Origin: Flagellimonas lutimaris
GTDB taxonomy: Bacteria; Bacteroidota; Bacteroidia; Flavobacteriales; Flavobacteriaceae
DNA length: 64,000 nt
Direction of reading: 5' to 3'
NCBI RefSeq assembly: GCF_003581615.1
Contig: NZ_QXFH01000070.1
Span: 930,001 to 994,000 of the forward strand
Shown one piece after another: positions 25,420 through 35,566 of this stretch (position 1 is its first letter; each line of letters opens with the position of its first letter). The position numbers and the translations under genes were made by a program. The notes beneath the pieces are model-generated. The model had not been told where the DNA came from. It worked only from the letters and a program-made list of their open reading frames with translations, and made no database searches.

Positions 25420-26531
25420 TCCATTAAACCATCTGGGGTCGGTTTTGGGGCAAAGAGCTCTGAAGATTCTTTTCTGCCCTCTAACTCGATGCTGCCCAAA
25501 GGTTCAAAACTTAACTCATCGGATATTAATTCCTCCGCTAGCTGTGTGGAAACAATTAAATCGCGGTCAAAGGATTTACAAAGCTTTTGGATACGGGCTG
25601 TAACATTCAAAACATCACCGGTAAAGAAGATTTCTTTTTTTAAGGCACCAATTTCCCCTGTGGTTACCTTACCCATGTGCAACCCTGCCCTAAATGACGG
25701 TGCCATACCATAGGTTTTCTCGAAATAAGTGGACTTTTTATGTAGACTTTTTTTCATGGCATAAAAGCAGCGCAAGCAGTTCTGGTTTTTCAATCCCTTT
25801 TGCTGTTCCCATGTGATTACTATTTCATCGCCAATATATTGATATACTTCACCCTTATATTGGATTATGGCATCCGAAAGTTGGTTGTAATAATCACGTA
25901 AGAATTTAAAATAGTTCTGGTGTCCCAGTTTTTCAGCCAGTGAGGTAGAGGACTTCATGTCCACGAACATAAATATTCGCGACTCTTCCTTTGGGGAATG
26001 GTATTTTCCTGAGAAAAAGTTGAGCAGCACATTATGTCCCAAATGTTCGCTTATTCCGGAGTAAAGAAGCGATAAGAATATACTGAAGGCAAGCGAAACC
26101 ATGGTGCTCAAAAAAGTGGTACTGGTAATGTAGTTGGAAAATTTGTGCCATACCTCGGTATCCAAAAGTGAAGTCTTAAGTTCAATACTTGCTGCAATGG
26201 GAAATGTTACCAAGTTGATGACTAACATAAACAAGAGGTAAAACCCCATTTTGTATAAAATCTTCTGCCAAAATGCTTTGCGTTTGAATCGTTTGCCCAA
26301 CCAGAGTACTTCCACGGCACCCATTGCAATACCTACGAGAAAAACAGCTAGGGAGGCGAACAGAAAAATGTTCCAAGTAATAGTGATATCCGTTTCAGGT
26401 CGCTGATTCTGGTATTCAGTAGCCATGGACTCAATGAGCAGGATAAACCAGCTCAATACCAGCCAAATAATCCCAAAGGGCAGGATGCGTTTTATATAAT
26501 ATCCAGTTTTCGGATTTCGAAGAAGGGCCAT
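25416..26531 (-). CDS. Membrane class III adenylate/guanylate cyclase
   Basis: 371 residues. Four predicted membrane helices lie in about residues 15-36, 50-75, 90-110 and 130-160. A class III catalytic domain follows from about residue 185: FMFVDMKSSTSLAEKLG (first metal Asp), GEVYQYIGDEIVITW (second metal Asp) and FFTGDVLNVTARIQKLC (transition-state Asn and Arg). It would make cAMP or another cyclic nucleotide on the cytoplasmic side; purine specificity cannot be assigned safely. The start codon lies in the 3' arm of a short hairpin (see findings). It is the downstream neighbour of the lectin-domain gene, 103 bp away on the same strand. Confidence 0.87.
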   Translation of the reverse strand: MALLRNPKTGYYIKRILPFGIIWLVLSWFILLIESMATEYQNQRPETDITITWNIFLFASLAVFLVGIAMGAVEVLWLGKRFKRKAFWQKILYKMGFYLLFMLVINLVTFPIAASIELKTSLLDTEVWHKFSNYITSTTFLSTMVSLAFSIFLSLLYSGISEHLGHNVLLNFFSGKYHSPKEESRIFMFVDMKSSTSLAEKLGHQNYFKFLRDYYNQLSDAIIQYKGEVYQYIGDEIVITWEQQKGLKNQNCLRCFYAMKKSLHKKSTYFEKTYGMAPSFRAGLHMGKVTTGEIGALKKEIFFTGDVLNVTARIQKLCKSFDRDLIVSTQLAEELISDELSFEPLGSIELEGRKESSELFAPKPTPDGLMD

Positions 26532-26634
26532 ACCATAAAGGTATGATGAATTTTAAATTTTGCTATGTGAACCCTAAAAACTTATACGGAGCCGGCAAGT
26601 AAAATAATATGGCTTTGGCAGGTCTTTTAAAAAG

Positions 26635-29600
26635 TTAATTTTTATTCACTCTAAAAGTTACTCCTCTATTGGTGATGACTCTTCCCGTTTTCATGGTTAA
26701 GGTTGCTTCATTAGAAGTGAGCGGTGTACAGGTTCCACTGCTGTTGGAAACGAGTACTCTGTAAATGTATCCGTTGTAATTGGAGTCTGGAGTATTCAAG
26801 GTGAGATTGGCAGTTTGTGTTCCGGAATATTCCGAACCATCGGAAATGGCAACAAAGTTACTGCCTCCATCCATGCTTACTTCCCATTGATAGGTATCTA
26901 CATTTGTTGCTACTACCGAAAAGCTTCCATTATTGCCGACCACTACAGTTTGGTCGCTAGGTTGTGTAGATATGGTAAATGGATTTACGGTAATGGTCTG
27001 TTCCACATCCAAGCTGTTTCCTGATGCATCGGTAACTCTATATGTTCTGGTTATAATTTCAGGATTTGTCCCCCCATCACTTACATCTCCAATAAAAGTT
27101 ACCGTTGGACTTGGGTCGCAATTATCTGCTTCATCTCCAATAACCGTGATGTCGGCTGTTGGAACATCGGCTGAACAATAAACCGTTAAAGGTGCAGGAG
27201 CACTAGCTGTAGGAGCAACATTGTCCACTGTAATAATAGTCGTGGCCGCTATGTTTGGCCCCGCAGGATCACCAGACATTCCTCCATATTCTACCAAATA
27301 TCCTTTGGGTTGGTAGTCTCCACTACCTGCCCCAGTGTTCGAAAGGTCGTTCCAAGATCCAAGCAATCCAACCCCTGGTGCTGTTATATGAGCATAATCT
27401 TCATTTCCAGATTGGTTTGGCTCACCGGTATTCCAAAATTCATATCCAAATGCAGTTCCTCCTGCAGTTCCTCTCCAGAACAAAGTTCCCGCTTCGGGAC
27501 CTGTTACCCAGTACCAATCTCCTTCGGTAGCTGCATCGCTCGCGCCAATCCAACCTGCACCTGGTGCTTGTGATCCTAAAAGGTCTGATTCATCCTGATT
27601 TGAAATAGTAGCTAAATATCCTTGAAGTCCATAAAAAGTCCGTAGGGCGGCTGCATCTCGTGCTGCTGTCCAAGTAATCCCCAAAGAGGGTACATATTCG
27701 TAATAATGTCCTGTTGATTCCAGGTAATTTGCCTCGTTCAATACAACGGAAAATGTACGGGTATCCCCAGAGGTTACCGTTGCCGTAGTTTGGAATTCGA
27801 CCGCGGCAATTGCAGTTTCAAACTCGGCCAATGTAGCTGGACCGTTCAATAAAAGCCTTCCTTCTGATGTATCCCAACTTGCCGTAATGTTAGGATGTGT
27901 GCCCGTTAAGCTTAAAAGATCGCCAGAAACATCGTAATTGGATGTAATTTGTATGTATACCGCATCCAAACTACTGCTGTCGGGGTCGGTTATACTTACA
28001 GTCTCTACTACGGGAATAGTGTCACCAGGACAAAATATTTGATCTCCTGTTGCAGAAATGGATGGTGGGTCGTTGGCATCTACGGTGTCATCTCTAAAAT
28101 CCAAATCGCCCCCAGAACCTAGATCGCCATCCGAATCGGGTAGCATTAATGTGCCTCCTGTTGTATTTGTTGGGTCATCAATATCACCTCCGGGGTCACC
28201 ATAACCGGTTGTTGTATCTATGGTATTGTCCAGTCCATCATTGTCGTTATCCGAACCAGATAGGGTCAAAGTAGCCTCATTGGTATCGCTGGTTCCGTCA
28301 TCATCGCTATCGGTATCCATAAAATCTGGAGTTCCGTCTCCATCTGTGTCAACAGCGGATAAGCCGCCAGTTTCGTAAGCATTGTCCAGGCCATCATTAT
28401 CGGAATCGCTTCCTGATGGAGCAGTGTAACCGTTAGATGTCTGAGCTTCCACATTATCGGGAATGCCATCGCCATCACTGTCAAGATCTTGGTAGTTTGG
28501 AATGCCGTCGCCGTCAGTATCCACGGTCGTGCAATCCACAGAGGCACCATAACTGGCACCATAAACTCTTGCGCCCAATTGCCAAGCTATTACTTTAATA
28601 TACTGTAAACTACTTCCGTTCACAGTAAATGTTACTTCACGAATGGAGCCAGGGGTAGTGCCATTTGCACCAGCCAGCCAGCCATTGTTTCCTCCTGCCG
28701 CTGTAGAGCGTTGTATCTGCATATCTGTGCTGGAAACAGCAGGGTCCGCACCTAAAAAAACACTTACCGAAGTACCCACTGTTATGGGTTGGGCAAACTG
28801 TAGCAATATTTCCGATTGTCCTTGGTAGGTGTAAACTGCGTTGGCGGCATAAGAAGTGCCTGGACTGCCCTCTGCATTTGAAGGATTGGTAAAAAAGGCA
28901 ATGTTAGTTGCTGTTTGGACAAAATTTCCACTGGCCCCTCCACATTCGTCGGTATCTAGAATACCATCGTTGTCATCGTCAATATCGGTTGCATCATCAA
29001 TACCATCACCATCAAGATCAGCGCTGGCCATACTGCAGTTTGAATACAATTTTGAAAAAGGTACGTTCTGTTTGGAAATGGAAGGTCCTTGGTATTGAAC
29101 GGTCAATGTTTCCCCGCCACTATTTTCAAAAAATAGTACGGTGATATCGTGTAATCCTGCAGTTAATGTAATATTTCCTGACCTTTCCCTATTGCCGTGG
29201 GCACCATCATTATTGACAACTTCAGTGCCATCAATAAATAATTTGGAACCATCGTCAGATGAGGTGTAAAAAGTGTAAGAACCTTGAGTGTCTATTTGGA
29301 TGTATCCACTATATCGTATACTAAAATTATTGGTATCACCAGGGTCTTCTTGGTTTTGTAATGCGTCGACATCAAAACTTGTAAATGTTCCAGACCCTAG
29401 AAAGCCTGAAGTAGGTATATTATCCACGGTACTGCCTGATGGAGAACTGTCGTAGAATTCAAAGTCGACCTCTCCGTTACAAAGGTTAAGGGTTCCTTGT
29501 ACATCTATATTGTCGATGTAGTAGTATTCGTTGCCAGCAGTATTGTAAAATCGTATTCTGATTTCAAGTGTTGAACCTGCAGTGGGGAGGTTGACCGTAT

Positions 29601-30063
29601 AAGATGAATTTAGCGGATCAGAAGGATTGGAATCTCCAGATGCATTTTCAAATTCGGTCCACGAACCGCTATCAATGCGATATTCACCAATAAAATAATC
29701 GGTACCTGCCTCAAATTGTTGCGTTTGTGCCTGAGTGGCCACATCCAAACTGAAGTTAACAGACTCATATCCGTAAATATTTATAGGGTTAGTTCGCCAG
29801 ATTCCTTCCGTACCAAGATTATTGGCTTCAATGCGGTTCCCTTGAACCCAAACATCACCTGTTAAAGTAGTGGTCCAGCCAGAAGATGAAGGTCCGGTGG
29901 CAGTTCCATTTTCGGTCCCATTTCCATAGCTGTTGAAATTTTCGCTCCAAATGGTGGTTTGCGAAAATGCAACCATTGTACCCAATAAGAAGAAGGCAAT
30001 AAGCACCATGCCTGGCTGGGTAAATGGTTTTGTTGACCATGTAGAATTTGAGGTTATGCCCAT
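26635..30063 (-). CDS. Large secreted multidomain protein with PA14, TSP3 repeats, C-type lectin and Ig-like parts
   Basis: 1142 residues. A long N-terminus precedes a signal-type helix ending VAFSQ (about residue 35). In order: an N-terminal jelly-roll-like part (about 36-190); a PA14 domain (about 193-340; [20 protein letters not shown]); a calcium-binding thrombospondin type 3 repeat (about 349-372); a beta-rich insert; more TSP3 repeats (about 512-665; [20 protein letters not shown]); a C-type lectin domain (about 775-930; [27 protein letters not shown]); and HYR/Ig-like modules to the end. The tail [13 protein letters not shown] is short and basic; a classic type IX sorting domain is not obvious. 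It is likely a surface protein binding carbohydrate (inference). Confidence 0.85.
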   Translation of the reverse strand: MGITSNSTWSTKPFTQPGMVLIAFFLLGTMVAFSQTTIWSENFNSYGNGTENGTATGPSSSGWTTTLTGDVWVQGNRIEANNLGTEGIWRTNPINIYGYESVNFSLDVATQAQTQQFEAGTDYFIGEYRIDSGSWTEFENASGDSNPSDPLNSSYTVNLPTAGSTLEIRIRFYNTAGNEYYYIDNIDVQGTLNLCNGEVDFEFYDSSPSGSTVDNIPTSGFLGSGTFTSFDVDALQNQEDPGDTNNFSIRYSGYIQIDTQGSYTFYTSSDDGSKLFIDGTEVVNNDGAHGNRERSGNITLTAGLHDITVLFFENSGGETLTVQYQGPSISKQNVPFSKLYSNCSMASADLDGDGIDDATDIDDDNDGILDTDECGGASGNFVQTATNIAFFTNPSNAEGSPGTSYAANAVYTYQGQSEILLQFAQPITVGTSVSVFLGADPAVSSTDMQIQRSTAAGGNNGWLAGANGTTPGSIREVTFTVNGSSLQYIKVIAWQLGARVYGASYGASVDCTTVDTDGDGIPNYQDLDSDGDGIPDNVEAQTSNGYTAPSGSDSDNDGLDNAYETGGLSAVDTDGDGTPDFMDTDSDDDGTSDTNEATLTLSGSDNDNDGLDNTIDTTTGYGDPGGDIDDPTNTTGGTLMLPDSDGDLGSGGDLDFRDDTVDANDPPSISATGDQIFCPGDTIPVVETVSITDPDSSSLDAVYIQITSNYDVSGDLLSLTGTHPNITASWDTSEGRLLLNGPATLAEFETAIAAVEFQTTATVTSGDTRTFSVVLNEANYLESTGHYYEYVPSLGITWTAARDAAALRTFYGLQGYLATISNQDESDLLGSQAPGAGWIGASDAATEGDWYWVTGPEAGTLFWRGTAGGTAFGYEFWNTGEPNQSGNEDYAHITAPGVGLLGSWNDLSNTGAGSGDYQPKGYLVEYGGMSGDPAGPNIAATTIITVDNVAPTASAPAPLTVYCSADVPTADITVIGDEADNCDPSPTVTFIGDVSDGGTNPEIITRTYRVTDASGNSLDVEQTITVNPFTISTQPSDQTVVVGNNGSFSVVATNVDTYQWEVSMDGGSNFVAISDGSEYSGTQTANLTLNTPDSNYNGYIYRVLVSNSSGTCTPLTSNEATLTMKTGRVITNRGVTFRVNKN
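28069..28530 (-). repeat. Aspartate-rich TSP3 repeat-coding segment
   Basis: Degenerate repeats of a DxDxDGxxD-type calcium loop, encoding about 150 residues ([32 protein letters not shown]). The DNA repeats are imperfect and in frame, inside the secreted multidomain protein. Confidence 0.75.
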
Positions 30064-30083
30064 GTATTCTGTTGATTGAACAA

Positions 30084-30113
30084 CAAAAGTAAAAGGTAGG
30101 TCTTCGGTACAAA
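30084..30113 (-). promoter_or_regulatory. Promoter of the secreted multidomain protein gene
   Basis: On the minus strand: TTTG (30110-30113), 18-bp spacer, TACTTTTG (30084-30091), a full match to TTTG-N-TAnnTTTG. The -7 box ends about 20 bp before the start at 30063. Confidence 0.65.
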
Positions 30114-30306
30114 ATATTTGTTGTGAAAGGGGGTAAAACGATTGTTAACCCTATGAATTCGTTGGAATCTCCATGTTATTCAGGTCACTTTGCTTTATTG
30201 AATAATAATCTCGGCAAATGGTATAGAGGTCGCACATTAGTTCCTCGACTATGTATAATGTACTGAAAAATAGATGTGGAAAGCTTAATTTTTGTATTGA
30301 AAGGGG

Positions 30307-30338
30307 TTGCACAAGCGATAATATTTGTTGTATATTTG
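30307..30338 (+). promoter_or_regulatory. Promoter of rimP-nusA-infB
   Basis: TTG at 30307-30309, 21-bp spacer, TATATTTG at 30331-30338. Transcription should start near 30342-30345, about 60 nt before the rimP start. Confidence 0.65.
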
Positions 30339-30367
30339 CAAAACTGAACGGATATTAAAGTATTCAT

Positions 30368-30394
30368 GAGGGGACCTTGAGTCCCCTCTTTTAT
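30368..30394 (+). terminator. Terminator-like hairpin in the rimP leader (putative attenuator)
   Basis: GAGGGGAC (30368-30375) pairs perfectly with GTCCCCTC (30381-30388) around CTTGA, followed by TTTTATT. It sits between the predicted transcription start and the rimP ATG at 30407, so read-through or anti-termination would be needed to express the operon. Confidence 0.6.
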
Positions 30395-30406
30395 TACTGG
30401 TTTCTT

Positions 30407-30868
30407 ATGTTAAAGGATAAAGTGGAATCGTTGTTGAACAAGGCTTTGGAGGAATATTCTTCCCTGTTCTTAGTTGATTTTACTGTTGGAGGAGATAATA
30501 GCATCAAAGTGGTTTTGGATGGTGATGAAGGTGTAAGCCTTCAAGATTGCATGAACGTAAGCAGGGCCATTGAGCATAATCTGGATCGTGAAGAAGAGGA
30601 TTTTTCCCTTGAGGTCACATCCGCGGGTGCTGCATCTCCATTGAGGTTGCCACGTCAGTATAAAAAAAATATTGGAAGAAAATTAAAGGTGAAGACCAGC
30701 TCTGGGGAATTGGAGGGAACACTGGTAGAAACCTCGACAAATAGTATTACCTTGGAGTGGAAGGCACGCGAGCCAAAGCCCGTGGGTAAAGGAAAAGTTA
30801 CAGTGCAGAAAAAGCAGGAAATCGCATTTTCTGACATTCAAGAGGCAAAAGTTAAATTAAAATTTTAA
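30407..30868 (+). CDS. rimP: Ribosome maturation factor RimP
   Basis: 153 residues from the ATG at 30407. The frame is open from 30377, but that would place the leader hairpin inside coding sequence, and MLKDKVESLLNKALEEYSSL is a proper RimP N-terminus. The core is VSLQDCMNVSRAIEHNLDRE and FSLEVTSAGAASPLRLPRQY (family form EVSSPGxxRPL), followed by the C-terminal Sm-like barrel (KLKVKTSSGELEGTLVE). It helps 30S subunit maturation. It is first in the rimP-nusA-infB operon, 12 bp before nusA. Confidence 0.93.
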   Translation: MLKDKVESLLNKALEEYSSLFLVDFTVGGDNSIKVVLDGDEGVSLQDCMNVSRAIEHNLDREEEDFSLEVTSAGAASPLRLPRQYKKNIGRKLKVKTSSGELEGTLVETSTNSITLEWKAREPKPVGKGKVTVQKKQEIAFSDIQEAKVKLKF

Positions 30869-30880
30869 TTGTAGTAGAAA

Positions 30881-32113
30881 ATGGAAAACCTAGCGCTCAT
30901 CGAATCCTTTTCGGAGTTTAAGGACGATAAGTTTATTGACAGGGTGACCCTTATGGCGATTTTGGAAGAAGTCTTCCGAAGTGCGCTCAAGAAAAAATTT
31001 GGTTCTGACGACAATTTTGATATCATTATCAACCCAGATAAAGGGGATTTGGAAATATGGAGAAACCGAATCGTTGTTGAAGATGGCGAAGTGGAAGAGC
31101 CGAATGAAGAGATTTCTTTGACCGAGGCAAGAAAAATTGAACCCGATTTTGAAGTTGGGGAGGATGTTTCGGAAGAAGTTAAATTGATCGATCTTGGAAG
31201 AAGGGCGATCTTGGCATTGCGTCAAAATTTGATTTCTAAGATTCATGAGCACGATAATACCACCATCTACAAGCAATTTAAAGATTTGGAAGGTGAAATT
31301 TATACTGCTGAGGTACATCACATTAGACACCGTGCCGTAATTTTGTTGGATGATGAAGGAAATGAAATCATTCTACCAAAAGAGAAGCAGATTCCATCCG
31401 ACTTTTTCCGTAAAGGGGACAACGTACGTGGAATTATTGAGAGTGTAGAGCTTAAAGGAAACAAGCCGGCCATCATTATGTCCAGAACATCTCCTATTTT
31501 CTTGGAGCAATTGTTCTTCCAGGAAATCCCTGAAGTGTTCGATGGATTGATCACCATTAAAAAGGCAGTCCGTATCCCAGGAGAAAAAGCGAAGGTGGCA
31601 GTGGATTCTTATGATGATAGAATTGATCCTGTAGGTGCCTGTGTGGGTATGAAGGGATCTCGTATCCATGGAATTGTTCGTGAATTGGGCAACGAGAATA
31701 TTGATGTAATCAATTGGACAAACAATCCGCAATTAATGGTTACCCGAGCACTTAGTCCTGCTAGGGTATCATCCGTTAAATTGAACGATGAGAAAAAGAC
31801 AGCTCAAGTATACCTAAAGCCCGAAGAGGTTTCCAAGGCTATTGGTAGAGGTGGGCATAACATACGATTAGCTGGTCAATTGACTGGTTATGAAATAGAT
31901 GTGTTCCGTGAAGGCGTTGAAGAAGATGTGGAATTGACCGAGTTTTCCGATGAGATAGAAAGCTGGGTGATCGAAGAATTCAAGAAGATTGGATTTGATA
32001 CCGCACGTAGCGTTTTGGAACAAGATGTGAAAGATTTGGTGAAACGAACCGATCTTGAAGAAGAAACAATCCAAGAGGTCGTTCGCATCCTCAAGGAAGA
32101 ATTTGAAGATTAG
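30881..32113 (+). CDS. nusA: Transcription termination/antitermination factor NusA
   Basis: 410 residues, the short form without C-terminal acidic repeats that is usual in Bacteroidota. The N-terminal RNA polymerase-binding domain is about 1-125 (MAILEEVFRSALKKKFG). The S1 domain is about 130-200 (YTAEVHHIRHRAVILLDDEG). KH domains follow, with VGACVGMKGSRIHGIVREL and KAIGRGGHNIRLAGQLTGYE. It acts in elongation pausing, termination and antitermination. The upstream leader hairpin makes autoregulation by NusA a reasonable idea (inference). infB follows 42 bp later. Confidence 0.96.
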   Translation: MENLALIESFSEFKDDKFIDRVTLMAILEEVFRSALKKKFGSDDNFDIIINPDKGDLEIWRNRIVVEDGEVEEPNEEISLTEARKIEPDFEVGEDVSEEVKLIDLGRRAILALRQNLISKIHEHDNTTIYKQFKDLEGEIYTAEVHHIRHRAVILLDDEGNEIILPKEKQIPSDFFRKGDNVRGIIESVELKGNKPAIIMSRTSPIFLEQLFFQEIPEVFDGLITIKKAVRIPGEKAKVAVDSYDDRIDPVGACVGMKGSRIHGIVRELGNENIDVINWTNNPQLMVTRALSPARVSSVKLNDEKKTAQVYLKPEEVSKAIGRGGHNIRLAGQLTGYEIDVFREGVEEDVELTEFSDEIESWVIEEFKKIGFDTARSVLEQDVKDLVKRTDLEEETIQEVVRILKEEFED

Positions 32114-32155
32114 GCTTATATTAGCAGCGAAAATTTAGGGCAAGTAAAATTATTT

Positions 32156-34903
32156 ATGGCAGAAAATCCAACAATACGACTTAACAAAGTTCTCAGAGAA
32201 TTGAACATTTCACTGGATAGGGCAGTCGATTACCTCTCCTCGGAAGGGCATGAGGTAGAGGCGCGGCCTACCACTAAGATATCCAATGAGGTGTATCAAG
32301 TTCTGTTGGATGAGTTCCAAACGGATAAGAGTAAAAAGGTCGCTTCCAAGGAAGTTGGTGAAGAAAAGCGCAAGGAGAAGGAAGCTATCCGAATCCGAAT
32401 GGAAAAGGAACAGGAGGAGCGCAGGTTGGCCAAGGAGAAAAGAGAGGCAGAGCAACAAGTAGTCAAGGCTAAAGCTGAACTGGCCGGACCTAAAACCGTG
32501 GGTAAAATAGATTTGGATAAAAAGTCTGATAAGCCCAAAGAAGTCAAGGAAGAAGAGCCGAAAAAAGTAGAAGCTTCCATACCAGAACCTGTAAAAGCCC
32601 AAAAAGAAGAAAAACCTGAAGTTTCAGCCGAAGAAAAACAGGCAGAACCAAAACAGGCAGAGCCAAAACAGGAAGAAGAAAAACCAACAGAAGCAAAGGA
32701 GGAAGGTAAAGAAAGTTCTGAAGAGGCCACTGAGTCTGGAACTATCAAAACCAAATATCAAAAGCTTTCAGGGCCAAAGATTACTGGTGATAAAATTGAT
32801 CTTTCGCAGTTCAAAAAACCTGCTAAAAAGAAGAAGGAGGATAGTCAAAAATCCAAAGGAGGTTCTTCTGATGGTGGGGAGCGTAAGAAACGTAGAAGAA
32901 GAATTGTTAAAAGTGGCCCGCAATCTGGAGGTGGTCGTAATAACAGAGGAGCAGCAGCGGGAAGAAAAGGACAACGTTCTACCGCACCCAAGGTTGAGCC
33001 TACCGAAGAAGAAGTACAAAAACAAGTAAGGGAGACTCTTGAAAAACTTCAAGGGAAATCCAGTAAAGGAAAAGGGGCGAAATACAGAAGGGAGAAAAGA
33101 GATCAGCACCGTCAACAGACGGAAAAAGATCTTGAGAAACAGGAGATGGAGAGCAAAATCCTCAAGGTTACCGAATTTGTTACGGTCAATGAGCTTGCTA
33201 CCATGATGAATGTTTCTACGACCCAGATTATTTCGGCCTGTATGTCCTTGGGTATCATGGTAACGTTGAACCAACGTTTGGATGCCGAGACCCTTTCCAT
33301 TGTTGCGGATGAATTTGGTTATGAAGTAGAGTTTGTAACTGCGGAAATCGAGGAAACCATCGAGGAAGTGGAGGACACTCCGGAAGATTTGGAGCCTCGA
33401 GCGCCGATTGTTACAGTAATGGGTCACGTAGATCACGGTAAAACATCTTTATTGGATTATGTCCGTCAAGAGAATGTAATCGCAGGTGAGAGTGGTGGGA
33501 TTACCCAGCACATTGGAGCCTATGGTGTTTCTTTGGAAGATGGGCAAAAAATAACATTCCTGGATACACCAGGTCACGAAGCGTTTACCGCTATGCGAGC
33601 GCGTGGTGCCCAAGTAACCGATATTGCTATTATCGTTATTGCTGCGGATGATGATATTATGCCTCAAACTAAGGAGGCGATAAGTCATGCACAAGCAGCG
33701 GGAGTTCCTATTGTATTTGCAATCAATAAAGTAGATAAACCTACGGCAAACCCTGATAAGATTAAAGAAGGCTTGGCCAGCATGAATTTGTTGGTGGAAG
33801 ACTGGGGGGGGAAAGTTCAATCCCAGGATATCTCTGCCAAGACTGGGCAGGGAGTGCCCGAGTTGTTGGAAAAGGTCTTGTTGGAAGCCGAGCTATTAGA
33901 GCTCAAAGCGAATCCAGATAGATTGGCAATGGGAACTGTGGTAGAAGCTTTCTTAGATAAAGGTAGAGGTTATGTGTCCACAATTTTGGTGCAGACCGGT
34001 ACTTTGAATATCGGAGATTATGTGTTGGCCGGAACCTGTAGTGGTAAGGTCAAGGCTATGCAAGATGAGAGAGGGAAAAATATAGAAAGTGCTGGTCCAT
34101 CTACGCCAATCTCTATTTTGGGATTGGATGGGGCGCCTCAGGCTGGTGATAGGTTCCATGTATTGGAAGATGAGCGTGAAGCAAAGCAGATTGCAGCAAA
34201 ACGTTCGCAGTTGCAGCGTGAGCAATCGGTAAGGACGCAACGTCATATTACCTTGGATGAAATTGGACGAAGAATCGCACTGGGTGATTTCCAAGAACTG
34301 AACATTATCCTTAAAGGTGATGTGGATGGTTCTGTAGAGGCGTTGACCGACTCCTTCCAGAAATTATCTACAGACGAAATCCAAGTGAATATTATTCACA
34401 AAGGAGTTGGTGCTATTACTGAATCTGATGTATTGTTGGCAAGTGCCTCCGATGCGATAATTATAGGGTTTAATGTAAGGCCAATGGGTAACGCCAGGAC
34501 CATTGCAGATAAAGAAGAAATCGATATCAGGACATACTCCATCATCTATGATGCGATAAATGACCTGAAGGATGCCATGGAGGGAATGTTGTCCCCAGTG
34601 ATGAAAGAAGAAATTACCGGTAACGCCGAAATCAGGGAAACATTCAAGATTTCCAAGATTGGAACCATTGCAGGTTGTATGGTTACCAGTGGTAAAATAT
34701 TCAGGAATTCACGTATTAGGTTAATCAGGGATGGTGTGGTAGTATACACCGGAGAATTGGCTTCGTTGAAACGATTTAAAGACGATGTTAAAGAAGTATC
34801 CAAAGGATATGACTGTGGTCTTCAGATCAAGAACTATAATGATATAAGAGAAGGGGACATTGTTGAAGCCTTCCAGGAAGTTGCGGTCAAGAAAAAACTG
34901 TAA
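32156..34903 (+). CDS. infB: Translation initiation factor IF-2
   Basis: 915 residues. The IF2 N-terminal module is [20 protein letters not shown] (about 8-55). A long low-complexity Lys/Glu-rich linker follows (about 60-330), including the tandem [11 protein letters not shown] and an RRRR-rich patch. The G domain starts near residue 420 with [14 protein letters not shown] (G1), then [15 protein letters not shown] (G3) and NKVDKP (G4). Domains II-IV complete the protein to the usual C-terminus. It places initiator tRNA on the 30S subunit. It is last in the operon, ahead of a terminator shared with the convergent SPOR gene. Confidence 0.97.
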   Translation: MAENPTIRLNKVLRELNISLDRAVDYLSSEGHEVEARPTTKISNEVYQVLLDEFQTDKSKKVASKEVGEEKRKEKEAIRIRMEKEQEERRLAKEKREAEQQVVKAKAELAGPKTVGKIDLDKKSDKPKEVKEEEPKKVEASIPEPVKAQKEEKPEVSAEEKQAEPKQAEPKQEEEKPTEAKEEGKESSEEATESGTIKTKYQKLSGPKITGDKIDLSQFKKPAKKKKEDSQKSKGGSSDGGERKKRRRRIVKSGPQSGGGRNNRGAAAGRKGQRSTAPKVEPTEEEVQKQVRETLEKLQGKSSKGKGAKYRREKRDQHRQQTEKDLEKQEMESKILKVTEFVTVNELATMMNVSTTQIISACMSLGIMVTLNQRLDAETLSIVADEFGYEVEFVTAEIEETIEEVEDTPEDLEPRAPIVTVMGHVDHGKTSLLDYVRQENVIAGESGGITQHIGAYGVSLEDGQKITFLDTPGHEAFTAMRARGAQVTDIAIIVIAADDDIMPQTKEAISHAQAAGVPIVFAINKVDKPTANPDKIKEGLASMNLLVEDWGGKVQSQDISAKTGQGVPELLEKVLLEAELLELKANPDRLAMGTVVEAFLDKGRGYVSTILVQTGTLNIGDYVLAGTCSGKVKAMQDERGKNIESAGPSTPISILGLDGAPQAGDRFHVLEDEREAKQIAAKRSQLQREQSVRTQRHITLDEIGRRIALGDFQELNIILKGDVDGSVEALTDSFQKLSTDEIQVNIIHKGVGAITESDVLLASASDAIIIGFNVRPMGNARTIADKEEIDIRTYSIIYDAINDLKDAMEGMLSPVMKEEITGNAEIRETFKISKIGTIAGCMVTSGKIFRNSRIRLIRDGVVVYTGELASLKRFKDDVKEVSKGYDCGLQIKNYNDIREGDIVEAFQEVAVKKKL

Positions 34904-34930
34904 CAGCTAAAGTTAATATGTATTCAAATA

Positions 34931-34961
34931 AAAAATCCCGCTCGAAAAGCGGGATTTTTTT
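34931..34961. terminator. Bidirectional intrinsic terminator
   Basis: ATCCCGCT pairs with AGCGGGAT around CGAAA, flanked by A and T tracts. It serves infB and the convergent SPOR gene. Confidence 0.88.
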
Positions 34962-35337
34962 ATGATTTGGATTCTTTTTCTTCAGGTTTGAGGAGCATGG
35001 CATCCGGATATTTTTTTCGGACCTCGAGGTACTTTCGTTCAGCCTCCAATTTAGTTTTAAACCTACCTAGTCTTACTCGATATGTTGGTGATTCAAACTC
35101 AATTTTAGAATACCAAGTAGGAAAATCAACCTCTACCTGATCTAATAACTCTTGTGCCTTCTTATAGTTTCCAAAACCAACCTGAATTTGGTAAAATCCA
35201 GAATTAGCATGAACCTTGGTATAAAGTTTTACCAATTCATCAATTTTTGAATCTTGTTGAATGGTCACTTGTGCGTCCTGGGCGGAAATCTGGGTAGCCA
35301 AACCAATTAAAATTGCTGTAAATACTGTGGTTTTCAT
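34960..35337 (-). CDS. Secreted SPOR-domain protein
   Basis: 125 residues with a signal peptide (MKTTVFTAILIGLATQISAQ). Most of the rest is one SPOR fold: SGFYQIQVGFGNYKKAQELL, then YRVRLGRFKTKLEAERKYLE and a charged tail. SPOR domains bind denuded glycan strands of septal peptidoglycan; this one is a stand-alone periplasmic version. It is monocistronic with a good promoter. Neighbours give no further hint. Confidence 0.85.
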   Translation of the reverse strand: MKTTVFTAILIGLATQISAQDAQVTIQQDSKIDELVKLYTKVHANSGFYQIQVGFGNYKKAQELLDQVEVDFPTWYSKIEFESPTYRVRLGRFKTKLEAERKYLEVRKKYPDAMLLKPEEKESKS

Positions 35338-35370
35338 ATTGTTCCAGTGTTGTATTGTTTGCGCTTATTG

Positions 35371-35398
35371 CAAATGTAGATTATATTAAGATAACCAA
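35371..35398 (-). promoter_or_regulatory. Promoter of the SPOR gene
   Basis: Minus strand: TTG (35396-35398), 17-bp spacer, TACATTTG (35371-35378). It ends 33 bp before the start at 35337. Confidence 0.5.
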
Positions 35399-35454
35399 GT
35401 CGGGGCAAAGTTATTTAGAATCTTTATAAATTATAAGTTATAAATACCTTAACA

Positions 35455-35485
35455 TTTCAAAAAATACCTGTATGTCTTACTTTTG
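35455..35485 (+). promoter_or_regulatory. Promoter of the act-cox operon
   Basis: TTTC at 35455-35458 (imperfect -33), 19-bp spacer, TACTTTTG at 35478-35485 (perfect -7). It leaves a leader of about 75 nt before actA. Confidence 0.5.
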
Positions 35486-35566
35486 TTGCCATTCTTGGTA
35501 GGGTAAAAAGCTATTGCTCTCAAACTCAATAGAAAGAATCGTACCAAAGATTTCGATAGAAATTTA

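Noticed and set aside
28069-28530. Repetitive stretch considered as a CRISPR array or satellite
   Set aside because: Repeats are in frame, imperfect and encode TSP3 calcium loops; no constant repeat with unique spacers.
32636-32665. Tandem 15-bp repeat in infB
   Set aside because: It is a two-unit repeat in the low-complexity IF-2 linker, ordinary for this protein.
32768-33436. 222-codon minus-strand frame inside infB
   Set aside because: It is an antisense frame of the Lys/Arg-rich linker, low complexity and without a start context.
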